DNA of 64,000 nucleotides from the NCBI GenBank assembly GCA_016711265.1, contig JADJTI010000005.1:450219-514218 (forward strand). Direction: 5' to 3'. Within the stretch, counting starts at the first letter, position 1, and the number at the start of each line of letters is the position of its first letter. Shown here piece by piece: positions 26,134-34,172 of this stretch. This stretch comes from Austwickia sp. (GTDB lineage Bacteria > Actinomycetota > Actinomycetes > Actinomycetales > Dermatophilaceae). Both the position numbers and the translations under genes were made by a program. The notes under the pieces were generated by a model, which did no database searches, had not been told where the DNA came from, and saw nothing but the letters and a program-made list of their open reading frames with translations.

Positions 26134-26841
26134 ATGCAGCGCCGTCCGCTGGCTACGACCACGCGCGTCCGCTCCGCCCGGGCGGCGCTGACCGTCGTAC
26201 TCGCCGCATCCTTGTTCCCGGCCCTCTCCGCGTGCTCCGGGGCTGACCGCGCCGCGGTGATGGACAAGGCCCAGTCGGGGCGAGCGCCGGTGTCGTCGGT
26301 GGCGCCCAGTCCTGTGCGCGCATCCGGGGTGGACCCGGGTACGTCGGGCTCCACCACCGCGCCGACGACGCGGCCCGCCGACGTGGTGACCCGCACAGGT
26401 GACGCCTCCGCCGTACCGGATGTGCCGCCCACGACACCGGCGCCGCCATCGGTGGCCCCTCGTACGGGCCGCGAGACCCCCGCCCGGCCGCCCTCCGACG
26501 CGCCCGTCAGCGGTCCTTACCTGATCGAATGCGTCGATGACAACCTCGCCAAGGCACCCGCCAGCTTCACCCTGGCCTGCGCCGACGCCAACGAGTCGCT
26601 GGATGGGCTGAGCTGGCAGAACTGGGGGGCGCCGACCGCGAAGGCCAAGGGTTACATCGTCGTCAACACGTGCGAGCCGAACTGCGCGGAAGGCTCGCTC
26701 AAGCGCTACCCGGTGAGTGTGCTCGCCTCCCGCTTGGTGCGCCACGGCCCGGGTCAGGTGTATACCCGGCTGACGTTGCGGTTCCTGGGCGCGATCCCCG
26801 AGGCGTACCTGCGGGTCGAGGAGTACGAGCTGCCGTCGTGA
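26134..26841 (+). CDS. Secreted lipoprotein of unknown function
   Basis: A 235-residue exported protein: basic N-terminus, hydrophobic segment and lipobox LSAC give a lipoprotein signal, followed by about 85 residues of Ser/Thr/Pro-rich linker and a compact C-terminal domain of about 110 residues with four cysteines (LIECVDDNL, TLACADAN, NTCEPNCAEG). That cysteine-containing domain is familiar from actinobacterial secreted proteins without known function. ATG at 26134 follows AGGAGGGGGAG; upstream in-frame GTG at 26026 would place the signal internally. A regulator box lies upstream, and the neighbouring two-component genes converge on it with a seven-base gap. Confidence 0.75.
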   Translation: MQRRPLATTTRVRSARAALTVVLAASLFPALSACSGADRAAVMDKAQSGRAPVSSVAPSPVRASGVDPGTSGSTTAPTTRPADVVTRTGDASAVPDVPPTTPAPPSVAPRTGRETPARPPSDAPVSGPYLIECVDDNLAKAPASFTLACADANESLDGLSWQNWGAPTAKAKGYIVVNTCEPNCAEGSLKRYPVSVLASRLVRHGPGQVYTRLTLRFLGAIPEAYLRVEEYELPS

Positions 26842-26848
26842 GTCCGAC

Positions 26849-28129
26849 TCAGGATCGACCGGCGAGCTGGCCGGGCATGGGCTGATCGGCGGGCACGAAC
26901 GCCACCGTGACCTTGGCGCCCGGACCGGGTTCGACCTGGTGGAGTCGGAGCACGGCGCCCATGTTCTCCGCCCGCTTGGCGGCGATGGTCAGGCCCAGCC
27001 CCGCCCCCTTGGCCCGGCCCTGCGCGTGGAATCGGAGCGGACCGGTTTCCGGCATGTCCGCGGGGAAGCCGTCACCGGCATCGGTCACCGACACCTCGGA
27101 TCCGTCCACCGCGACGACCACCGGCGGTTGGCCGTGCCGGAGCGCGTTGGCCACCACGGCGGCCAGGATGCGCTGCAGGGCCACCGGATCCAGCCAGACG
27201 AGGAGCGGTGCGTCGGTGACCACGTCCTGCCCGGGCAGGGCCGCCCGAACGGCCTGCGCCAGGTCCAGCGGGACCAGGTCGACCGGCTCCTGGCCGGCAT
27301 CCAGCTTGGACACCTCCAGGAGCGCCTCCACGAGGCTCCGCAGCCGCTCGACCTGTCGGCGTACCAGCCCGGTGGCCTCCGATTCCGGCAACAATTCGAC
27401 CGCGCTGACCAGCCCGGTCACCGGCGTACGGAGCTCGTGGGCGACGTCGACGGTGAACTCGCGCTCGGTGGCCAGCCGCTGGCGCAGGGAGTCTGCCATC
27501 GCGTCGATGGCCTGGGTCAGGACGGCGACCTCGTCGTTGCCTCCGACGTGGACCCGCTGGGCCTGGTCTGCGGGTGCGCCGGCCGCGATGCGGTGGGCAG
27601 CGGAGGCCGCCTGACGCAGCCGCCGCGAGACCCGGTTGGCCGACAGCCACGCCAACGTGCTCGCGAGGAGCACCGCCAGCAGCGCACTGCCCCACAAGGC
27701 GGCGCGCCGTTCCGCGTCGGCGGTCTTGAGCCGGGTGGCGTCGAGTCGGGTGGTGAGCAGCACCTGGGGACCGAGACGTTGCCCGGCCCACATGGTGTCG
27801 CCGTCGAAGTAGCTGGCCCGGCCGCCGGTGGCCAGGCTGTCCCGCAACGGCGCGGGCGGCAGCTGCGGATTGACGGAAACCCCCAGCCGGAGGCGTCCGT
27901 CGATGGCGTAGCCTTCCGCGGCGACGGCCACGCGCTCCAGGGCCTGGTCCCGGAGCGCATCACGGGCTTCGGCGGCCGCTCGCACCGCCAGCAGCGACCC
28001 CACGGTCACCGCAGTGACCAGGGATACCACGGCCACGGCGAGCGCGATGTGCAGCCGCAGTGACCGGTACCAGGGCACCCCCGTTCGGGGTCGCTGGGGA
28101 TCGCCCGGTGGGTCCAGCTGATGGTTCAC
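26849..28129 (-). CDS. Two-component sensor histidine kinase
   Basis: Membrane kinase of 426 residues. TM1 is at about 24-47, an extracytoplasmic sensor of about 90 residues follows, TM2 precedes a HAMP domain, then HisKA with the phospho-acceptor H231 in TVDVAHELRTPVTG, and a HATPase domain with VVANALRHG (N box) and GAGLGLTIAAKRAE. GTG at 28129 lies downstream of the regulator stop with AGGGG close by; ATG at 28165 would overlap the regulator gene by 29 bases. It is co-transcribed with the OmpR-type regulator. Confidence 0.85.
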   Translation of the reverse strand: MNHQLDPPGDPQRPRTGVPWYRSLRLHIALAVAVVSLVTAVTVGSLLAVRAAAEARDALRDQALERVAVAAEGYAIDGRLRLGVSVNPQLPPAPLRDSLATGGRASYFDGDTMWAGQRLGPQVLLTTRLDATRLKTADAERRAALWGSALLAVLLASTLAWLSANRVSRRLRQAASAAHRIAAGAPADQAQRVHVGGNDEVAVLTQAIDAMADSLRQRLATEREFTVDVAHELRTPVTGLVSAVELLPESEATGLVRRQVERLRSLVEALLEVSKLDAGQEPVDLVPLDLAQAVRAALPGQDVVTDAPLLVWLDPVALQRILAAVVANALRHGQPPVVVAVDGSEVSVTDAGDGFPADMPETGPLRFHAQGRAKGAGLGLTIAAKRAENMGAVLRLHQVEPGPGAKVTVAFVPADQPMPGQLAGRS

Positions 28130-28136
28130 CGCGCCC

Positions 28137-28826
28137 CTACCCGGAGACCCACTTGTACCCGGCACCTCGCACGGTCACGATGTGCTCGGCGCCGATCTTG
28201 GAGCGCAGACGCTGAACGTTGACCTCGACCACGTGCGGGTCACCCCAATCCGGATCGCCCCAGACCAGGTCCAACAGTTGGCCCCGAGAGAGCACCCGGC
28301 TGGGGTGATCGAGGAACGCCTCCAGGAGCCGGAACTCGGTGCTGCTCAGCGAGATCGGCTCATCACCTCGGGAGATGCTCATGCCGGGCCGGTCGATCAA
28401 CAGGTCCCCGACGCGGATCCCGTCGGCGCTCGGGGCGGCACCGCGGCGCAGTACCGCTCGCAACCGGGCCGCCAGCACCTGGCCGTCGAACGGCTTGACC
28501 ACGTAGTCGTCGGCGCCCGCATCGAACCCCGCCACCTGGTCGTGCGGCAGGTCGCGGGCGGTCAACACGATGACCGGGAGCTCGGCGATCGGCCCGCGCC
28601 GCGCACGGATCTGCCGGATGAAGGTGATGCCGTCCATCCGGGGCATCATCACGTCGACGAGTGCCACGTCCGGGGTTTCCTCATCCAGCCGGGCCAGGCC
28701 CTCGACGCCGTCGGCGGCGACGGTGACGGTGAAACCCTGCCGTTCCAGGACCAGGCGGGTCGTCAGGCGCAACTCCTCGTCGTCTTCGACCAGGAGTACG
28801 TGCGGACGGTCCGGTTGCGCTGCCAC
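28137..28826 (-). CDS. OmpR-family response regulator
   Basis: A 229-residue transcription regulator. The receiver domain has the acidic pair ED (14-15), phosphorylation site D58 (VALVDVMMPRMDG), the conserved Thr in VLTARD and Lys in VVKPFDG. The C-terminal winged helix (SLSSTEFRLLEAFLDHPSRV, then VNVQRLRSKIG) is typical of OmpR/PhoB regulators. GTG at 28826 has no Shine-Dalgarno, but TAATCT lies six bases upstream, indicating a leaderless mRNA. The direct-repeat box at 28902-28923 suggests autoregulation and control of the lipoprotein gene. Confidence 0.92.
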   Translation of the reverse strand: MAAQPDRPHVLLVEDDEELRLTTRLVLERQGFTVTVAADGVEGLARLDEETPDVALVDVMMPRMDGITFIRQIRARRGPIAELPVIVLTARDLPHDQVAGFDAGADDYVVKPFDGQVLAARLRAVLRRGAAPSADGIRVGDLLIDRPGMSISRGDEPISLSSTEFRLLEAFLDHPSRVLSRGQLLDLVWGDPDWGDPHVVEVNVQRLRSKIGAEHIVTVRGAGYKWVSG

Positions 28827-28832
28827 GGTGAC

Positions 28833-28838
28833 AGATTA
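28833..28838 (-). promoter_or_regulatory. -10 of the leaderless response-regulator promoter
   Basis: TAATCT on the minus strand ends six bases before the GTG at 28826. It is a good -10 match and explains the missing ribosome binding site. Confidence 0.65.
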
Positions 28839-28901
28839 CGCGGGGACCGGCGGACGTGCGCTCACTCAGTGGCGCCGACCCGAATGGGACACCCGACCGG
28901 G

Positions 28902-28923
28902 TTGTGAGCTTCCTGTGAAGTTC
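28902..28923 (+). promoter_or_regulatory. Direct-repeat regulator box upstream of the two-component operon
   Basis: TTGTGAGCTTCCTGTGAAG plus TTC carries GTGA half-sites 11 bases apart and matches the box at 25984-26005. It lies about 75 bases upstream of the regulator start, on the opposite strand to the gene. Confidence 0.6.
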
Positions 28924-29295
28924 ACGTGCGGAGCGCGAGAGGCCGCGGCGGCAATCTAGTGGTTGTGCGGCTGGCGCAGGGGACCAGCCGCCCACATACG
29001 GTCGCGATCAGGGGCGCGACCGAAACCCTTGCGGCCTCTCGGGGGTGCCGCAAGGGTTGGCTTCGACGCCGGCCCAGCCGGTAGTCAGGCTCGTCGGTGC
29101 GGGGAGCGCCGATGAACCACAGCCCGCAGGTGCCCGGCGGCCTCACGCCGAGCAGCTGCGGAAGCGCCGCCCGACGGGACTGGGGAGTCCTGGTCAGAGG
29201 CGGTGAAGCGAGACCCGGATGCGCTGGGGGCGTGTCCGGTACGGCGGGACGGGAGCGGCTCGGGGCGTTCCCGCTCCACGCCGTCACCACGCGAA
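28924..29295. other. Non-coding region with three consecutive hairpins
   Basis: No supported gene. Hairpins: 28967-28974 with 28984-28991 (eight bases, perfect), about 29010-29021 (GTCGCG and CGCGAC), and 29024-29034 with 29048-29058 (11 bases, perfect). They follow the regulator box on the plus strand, so a small structured RNA is possible. The remainder, 29060-29295, shows nothing recognisable. Confidence 0.45.
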
Positions 29296-29341
29296 TGGGT
29301 GGGGGATCCGCGCCGGTTAACCGGTGCGAATCCCCCACCCA
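29296..29341 (-). terminator. Terminator of the amylosucrase-like gene
   Basis: A 46-base hairpin of two 23-base arms (TGGGTGGGGGAT and its complement outermost) with only one C-A mismatch and one G-T pair, placed ten bases beyond the stop codon of the minus-strand gene. Confidence 0.85.
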
Positions 29342-29350
29342 TCAGCATTC

Positions 29351-31282
29351 TCAGACGGGGTCGACCAGCCACCACGCGGCGTACGGCGCCAGCCAGTAGT
29401 TGCCGTCGTCGCCAGGATGCACCGCGTCCCCGGAGAGTACGTCGATCGGTGCGGTCAGCCCGTACTGCGGCGCCCGCCAGGCGGGCCAAGGCCGCCAGCC
29501 GGGGGTGACGTTGAACAGCCCGACGAAGGCGCCGAGCGGATGGCGGCGGGTGACCACCAGGACGCCGGGATCGTCGACATCCCCCACCCAACTCGGGGTG
29601 GCGGCGTGCAGGTGTGGCAGCGAGGCCCGGGCTTGAATCAATGCCTGCAGGTCCTGGAACACCAGGCCGGGAATCGAGGAGACGTCGTGGCGTTGAGCCA
29701 CTCGGTCGGGGTCCAGCCGGGCGCGGTGCACCCACCGGTTGTCGTCCTCGTGTCCCGGCTCGGCCGCCCACCCCGGGTCATTGAACGTGGCCACCTCGTC
29801 GCCGCTCCAGATCAGCGGGATGCCCCGCCAGGACAGGATGATCGCGTTCGCGCACCGCAACGCCCTGATGGCCAGATCCCGGGCGGCCGGGTCGTGTTCG
29901 GCGGCCTCGATCCCGATCAGGCTGGCCGTCGTACCACTGATCCGCCGGTCGTTGTTGGTCGGGTTGTACTGGAAGGTCAGCCCGCGGGCCGGTGACCCGG
30001 GGAACTGTCCGCTGTACCAGTCGGACAGGAACGTCCGGTGGGCGTACCCGTCCAGACCGACGGCGGCCGCGTCCTCGTTGCTGATCGCCCAGCCGATGTC
30101 GTCGTGGCAGCGCAGGTAGGTGATCCAGGCCGAGTTCAAAGGTGCCACCGGCATGGCCCGGATCGCCTGAACGGAAAGCCGGACGTCCTGGGTGGCCAGC
30201 ATCGACCAGATCTGCACCATGAGGCTGTTGTGGTAGGCGAGCTCGCTGACCTTGCCCTCGAACCGCCCCTGGCCCAGGTAGGCGAGCAGCTTTTCGGGGG
30301 CGACGATCGCCTCGGCCTTGAACGCCACCGCCGGGCAGGCGATCCGCGCGACCGCGCGCAGCACCTGGGTGATCGCGTGCACCTCGGGCTGTCCCTGGCA
30401 GTCGGTGCCCATCCGTTTCCACATGAACGCCAACGCGTCCAACCGGAGCACCTCGACGCCCTGGTTGGCCAGGAAGGTGACGATGTCGGCGTACTCGAAC
30501 ATCACTTCGGGATTGGCCCAGTTGACGTCCCACTGCCAGGAGTTGAACGTGGTCCAGACCCAACCCTGGAGCTCTTCGTCCCAGGTGAAGCTGCCCGGCG
30601 CGAAGTCGGGGAACACCTCCGGCAGGGTGGCCTCGTAGGCGTCGGGCAGGGTGCGATCGGGGAAGACGTGGAAGTACTCGCGGTAGCGGGTGTTGCCCTC
30701 GCGGGCCTTGCGGGCCCATTCGTGCTCGGCGGCGACGTGGTTGAGCACCAGGTCCAGCACGAGGCTGACCCCCTGGGCCCGCAGGCTCCGGGTCACCTCG
30801 CGCAGGTCGTCCATGTCGCCCAGGTCCGGGCGGATGCTGCGGTAGTCGGTAACGGCGTACCCGCCGTCGTTGTCTCCCTCGCGGGTGGCCAGCAGGGGCA
30901 TCAGGTGCAGGTAGGTGACCCCGAGCTCCTTGAGGTAGGGCAGCTGCCCGGCTACGCCCGCGAGGTTACCGGCGAACCGTTCCGTGTAGGCGGCGTACCC
31001 GATCATCGACGGGGACTGCAGCCAGTCCGGCTCCAACTGTCGGATCAGGTCGAGTCGGCGCAGCTCGGGGTCGCGGTCGCGGTAGGCGCAGGCCGCCAGG
31101 TACACCAGGCGGGCGCCGAGTTCTTGGGCGTCGGCGGGCGAGTACAGCTGAGCCAGTCCTTCGCGGATGTCGGGCCACCACCGCTGCAGCCGGACGTCGA
31201 AGACCTCGTGGAGTTCGGCGGAGAGCGTCGAGAGGGCCTCCTCGGCCACCGAACGGCACACCTCGGGGACCCTGATCGACAT
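29351..31282 (-). CDS. Amylosucrase-like GH13 glycoside hydrolase/transglucosidase
   Basis: A 643-residue GH13 enzyme of the amylosucrase type, which makes alpha-glucan from sucrose or hydrolyses sucrose. The four conserved regions are visible: DLVLNHVA, EVLRLDALAF (nucleophile Asp), FKAEAIV (acid/base Glu) and YLRCHDDIGW, the last being characteristic of the amylosucrase and sucrose-hydrolase subfamily. An N-terminal helical domain of about 90 residues precedes the barrel. No signal peptide is present. ATG at 31282 has CAGGAT six bases upstream. It stands alone, divergent from the flavin electron-transfer genes. Confidence 0.85.
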   Translation of the reverse strand: MSIRVPEVCRSVAEEALSTLSAELHEVFDVRLQRWWPDIREGLAQLYSPADAQELGARLVYLAACAYRDRDPELRRLDLIRQLEPDWLQSPSMIGYAAYTERFAGNLAGVAGQLPYLKELGVTYLHLMPLLATREGDNDGGYAVTDYRSIRPDLGDMDDLREVTRSLRAQGVSLVLDLVLNHVAAEHEWARKAREGNTRYREYFHVFPDRTLPDAYEATLPEVFPDFAPGSFTWDEELQGWVWTTFNSWQWDVNWANPEVMFEYADIVTFLANQGVEVLRLDALAFMWKRMGTDCQGQPEVHAITQVLRAVARIACPAVAFKAEAIVAPEKLLAYLGQGRFEGKVSELAYHNSLMVQIWSMLATQDVRLSVQAIRAMPVAPLNSAWITYLRCHDDIGWAISNEDAAAVGLDGYAHRTFLSDWYSGQFPGSPARGLTFQYNPTNNDRRISGTTASLIGIEAAEHDPAARDLAIRALRCANAIILSWRGIPLIWSGDEVATFNDPGWAAEPGHEDDNRWVHRARLDPDRVAQRHDVSSIPGLVFQDLQALIQARASLPHLHAATPSWVGDVDDPGVLVVTRRHPLGAFVGLFNVTPGWRPWPAWRAPQYGLTAPIDVLSGDAVHPGDDGNYWLAPYAAWWLVDPV

Positions 31283-31288
31283 GCGTCC

Positions 31289-31294
31289 ATCCTG
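31289..31294 (-). promoter_or_regulatory. Candidate -10 of a leaderless promoter for the amylosucrase-like gene
   Basis: CAGGAT on the minus strand ends six bases before the ATG at 31282. No ribosome site is seen in this stretch. Confidence 0.4.
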
Positions 31295-31413
31295 CGGATG
31301 TGCACCGACATGGGCAAAATCGGTCCACGGTTCGGCCTCCGCTCGCGTCGGCTCATAGCCGACACACAGCTTTCGGCGGGGGTGGGCAAAGCGTTGACGG
31401 AGAGCGTGGTCCC

Positions 31414-32814
31414 ATGAGCAGCCTCACCCACACCCCTGCCGCCGAGCTGGCCCCGCCGGCGCCACGCTTCGCGCCCTGGTGGAAGCACGCCGCCGAGGCG
31501 CTGGTGTGGCTGAGCCTGCTGGCCGTCGTCGCGATGTGGCTCGCTGGCGGTGGGCTGAGCGGGCTGACCGACCTCGGCGCCGCGATCACCAGCCTCGGGC
31601 GACTCACCGCCCTGGTGGCCGCGAACCTGATGCTGCTGCAAGTGCTGCTGCTGGCCCGGATCCCGGCGGTGGAGCGCAGCTTCGGCCAAGACGAGCTGGT
31701 CCGCAGCCACCGGCAGCTCGGTTTCGCCTCGTTCACCCTGATGGTGGCGCACGTCGGGCTGATTCTCCTGGGGTACGCCGGCGCGCGCCTCGATCGGCTG
31801 CTGCCGGTCGCCATCGAGGTGGCCCTGGACTTGCCGGGCATGCTGTTGGCGGTGGCCGGTACGGCGTGCCTGGTGATGGTGGTCGTGACGTCGGTACGTC
31901 GGACCCGCGCGGCCTTGCGGTACGAGAGCTGGCACCTGCTGCACCTGTACGCCTACCTCGGGGTTTTCCTGGCCCTTCCGCACCAGCTCTGGACCGGCGC
32001 CGACTTCCTGGCCAGCCCGGCGGCCACGGCGTACTGGTGGACGGTATGGCTCGCCGCCGCCGGGTCCGTGCTGGTGTGGCGGGTCATCCTGCCGCTGGTC
32101 CTCAGCCGCCGACACGACCTGCGCGTTCAGGCGGTGCACGACGACGGGGACGGGGTACACACGGTGGTGCTGACGGGCCGGCACCTGGCTCGCCTGCGGG
32201 TGGCCGCCGGGCAGTTCTTCACCTGGCGCTTCCTCGACGGCCCCGGCTGGACGCGGGGTCACCCGTATTCGCTGTCCGCCGCGCCGGACGGGCGCACCCT
32301 GGCCGTCAGCGTGGCCGCAGTGGGGGATGGGTCCGCGCGGGTGGCGACCCTGAGGCCGGGAACCCGGGTGCTGATCGAGGGACCGTACGGCCGGATGCAC
32401 CCAGGGGTACGGCGGCGCACGAAGGTGGCGTTGATCGCCGCCGGGATCGGGATCGCGCCGATGAAGGCCCTGATCGAGGCGCTGGAGGTGGCGCCCGGTG
32501 AGCTGAGCGTCCTGCACCGGGTGTCCTGCCGGGGCGGGTTGCCGCTGCAGGCGAAGGTCGCGGCGGCGGTGCAGGCCCGGGGCGGGCGGCTCCGGCTGCT
32601 GCCCGGGCCGCGACGTGCCGAGGCCTCCTCCTGGCTTCCCCAGGGGTGGGCGCCCGGCAGCGACGCCGATGCGCTGCGCTACCTGCTGCCCGATGTCGCC
32701 GAACGCGACGTCTACGTGTGCGGTCCGCCGCAGTGGTTGGACCTGGTCGTGGACGCCCTGGCCCAGGCCGGGGTGCCCCAGGAGCAGATCCATCAAGAGC
32801 GGTTCGCCTGGTGA
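31414..32814 (+). CDS. Ferric-reductase-like transmembrane flavoprotein
   Basis: A 466-residue membrane oxidoreductase. The N-terminal 230 residues form a ferric-reductase-like heme domain of about six helices, with candidate heme histidines in TLMVAHVGLILL, WHLLHLYAYLG and LPHQLW. The cytoplasmic part has the FAD motif HPYSLSAAP (about 283-291), and NAD-binding elements AAGIGIAPMKALIEAL (about 342) and VYVCGPPQWLD near the C-terminus. It should move electrons from NAD(P)H across the membrane. ATG at 31414 follows GGAGAG. The FMN-binding and ApbE genes directly downstream are the likely external electron acceptor and its maturase. Confidence 0.85.
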   Translation: MSSLTHTPAAELAPPAPRFAPWWKHAAEALVWLSLLAVVAMWLAGGGLSGLTDLGAAITSLGRLTALVAANLMLLQVLLLARIPAVERSFGQDELVRSHRQLGFASFTLMVAHVGLILLGYAGARLDRLLPVAIEVALDLPGMLLAVAGTACLVMVVVTSVRRTRAALRYESWHLLHLYAYLGVFLALPHQLWTGADFLASPAATAYWWTVWLAAAGSVLVWRVILPLVLSRRHDLRVQAVHDDGDGVHTVVLTGRHLARLRVAAGQFFTWRFLDGPGWTRGHPYSLSAAPDGRTLAVSVAAVGDGSARVATLRPGTRVLIEGPYGRMHPGVRRRTKVALIAAGIGIAPMKALIEALEVAPGELSVLHRVSCRGGLPLQAKVAAAVQARGGRLRLLPGPRRAEASSWLPQGWAPGSDADALRYLLPDVAERDVYVCGPPQWLDLVVDALAQAGVPQEQIHQERFAW

Positions 32815-32875
32815 ACCGCCCGCCTACCTGCGGGGGCCGTCTGGCCGCCGTACTGCTGAGCGCTCTGGAGCACGC

Positions 32876-33342
32876 ATGAAACGCAACGTCGTGGTCGGCC
32901 TGGGGACCCTGTCCGCGGTCGTCGCGTTGTTCAGCTATCACACCAGTACGGCGGGTCCGGCCCGGCAGGCAGCTGCCCCCGCCGTGACCCCCTCCGACTC
33001 GGCGCAATCGCCCACGTCGAGCAGCGAGCCGAGCAGCGAGAACAGAACAGCGAGAACAGCAGCGAGAACAGCACGGTGACGGGGGAGGCGGTGATGACCC
33101 GCTATGGCCCGGTCCAGGTGCAGATCGCCGTCCGGAACGGAACGATCGTGTCCGCGTCGGCCATCCAGTACCCGAACACCGACCCTCACGACGCGCGGAT
33201 CAACAACCAGGCGGTGCCGCTGCTGAACGCCGCCGCCGTCCAGGCCCAGAGCGCCGATATCGACACCATCTCCGGGGCCACGTACACCAGCCAGGGCTAC
33301 CTGGCCTCGCTCCAGTCGGCCATCGATCAGGTGCACCGGTGA
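32876..33342 (+). pseudogene. FMN-binding domain protein, split by a frameshift
   Basis: Two frames together make one protein. The first, 32876-33079, encodes a signal or anchor (MKRNVVVGLGTLSAVVALFS) and a Ser-rich linker, then stops. The second, from GTG 33076 to 33342, encodes an 88-residue FMN-binding domain with the flavin attachment motif SGATYT (acceptor Thr71 of that piece). The break is an extra two bases in a run of 12-base repeats at 33020-33069; removing them restores an SSEN-repeat linker. The GTGA overlap could allow the domain to be made alone, but without an export signal. Read error, slippage switch or real loss are all possible. Confidence 0.7.
33020..33069 (+). repeat. 12-base tandem repeat carrying the frameshift
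   Basis: Units resemble AGCAGCGAGAAC. The copies are 33020-33031 (last codon changed), 33032-33043, an irregular 14-base copy at 33044-33057 with two extra A residues, and 33058-33069. Confidence 0.8.
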
Positions 33343-34079
33343 GCCGGCGCGCGTGGGTGGAGGAGGTGATGGGCACGGTCGTGAGCATTCATGTCCGTGG
33401 CCCACGATCCGAGGGGGCCCCGGTCGCCTCCCTGGTCGGGGAATGCCTGGCCGACCTGCAGTGGGTCGATGAGGTGTTCAGCCCGTACCGGCCGGGGTCC
33501 GCCGTCAGCCGGCTTCGCCGCGGCGACCTGACGGTGCGTCAGGCCGCCGCGATCCGCCCGGAGATCGCCGAGGTGATCGACCTGTGTCAGGAGGCCACTC
33601 GGCGTACCGGCGGTGCCTTCTCCTGGCTCCTGCCCGATGACCGCGGCAGGTTGCTGATCGACCCGACCGGACTGGTCAAGGGGTGGGCGATCGCCCGGTG
33701 CGTGGAGCGCCTGGAGACCCTGCGGGGGCATGCGTACTGCGTCAACGTCGGAGGCGACGTGGCGGTCGGCGGGGTGGACGGCGGTGTCGACGGTGACCGG
33801 CCGTGGCAGATCGGCCTGCAGGATCCGCGGGATCCGGGGAGGGTGGCCGAGGTGGTGGCGATCCGGCAGGGCGGCGTGGCCACCAGCGGTACGACGGCCC
33901 GCGGCGCCCACCTGATCGACCCGTCCACCGGTGCGTGGCCCGCTCGTCGCGGATCGGTGAGCGTGATCGGCCCCTCCATCCTGTGGGCGGACGTGTGGGC
34001 CACGGCGCTGTTCGTGGGGGCCCCCGCGTTGGCCGACGCGGCGCTGGCCCAGGACGCCTGGGAAGTCATCAGGCTGTAG
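33339..34079 (+). CDS. apbE: FAD:protein FMN transferase (ApbE family)
   Basis: Covalently attaches FMN to a Thr of exported FMN-binding proteins. The 246-residue protein contains DPTGLVKGWAIARC, YCVNVGGDVAVGG and the C-terminal VATSGTTARGAHLIDPSTG, the conserved FAD and metal-binding elements. It lacks an obvious signal peptide; some actinobacterial ApbE proteins of this size do too. GTG at 33339 overlaps the stop of the FMN-binding gene, which carries the matching SGATYT acceptor motif. This is strong context for a dedicated flavinylation pair. Confidence 0.9.
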   Translation: MSRRAWVEEVMGTVVSIHVRGPRSEGAPVASLVGECLADLQWVDEVFSPYRPGSAVSRLRRGDLTVRQAAAIRPEIAEVIDLCQEATRRTGGAFSWLLPDDRGRLLIDPTGLVKGWAIARCVERLETLRGHAYCVNVGGDVAVGGVDGGVDGDRPWQIGLQDPRDPGRVAEVVAIRQGGVATSGTTARGAHLIDPSTGAWPARRGSVSVIGPSILWADVWATALFVGAPALADAALAQDAWEVIRL

Positions 34080-34083
34080 GACG

Positions 34084-34112
34084 TTCGCCAGCGCCGGAGT
34101 TCGCCGTACAAT
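34084..34112 (+). promoter_or_regulatory. Probable promoter of the Hpt gene
   Basis: TTCGCC (34084-34089) and TACAAT (34107-34112) with a 17-base spacer. Transcription would start near 34119 and leave a leader of about 54 bases containing the AGGAG ribosome site. Confidence 0.5.
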
Positions 34113-34172
34113 CGCGGTGGCCTTCCCGCCCCGGCCACAGCCATCCCTCAGTCATTGCAGGAGACGATCCCC

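Noticed and set aside
28940..29060. Known riboswitch or 6C RNA at the hairpin cluster
   Set aside because: No C-run loops or recognised riboswitch core sequences were found; it is kept only as an unexplained structured region.
29085..29771. Minus-strand frame across the region downstream of the amylosucrase-like gene
   Set aside because: It crosses the strong terminator hairpin at 29296-29341 and overlaps the enzyme's 3' end in another frame.
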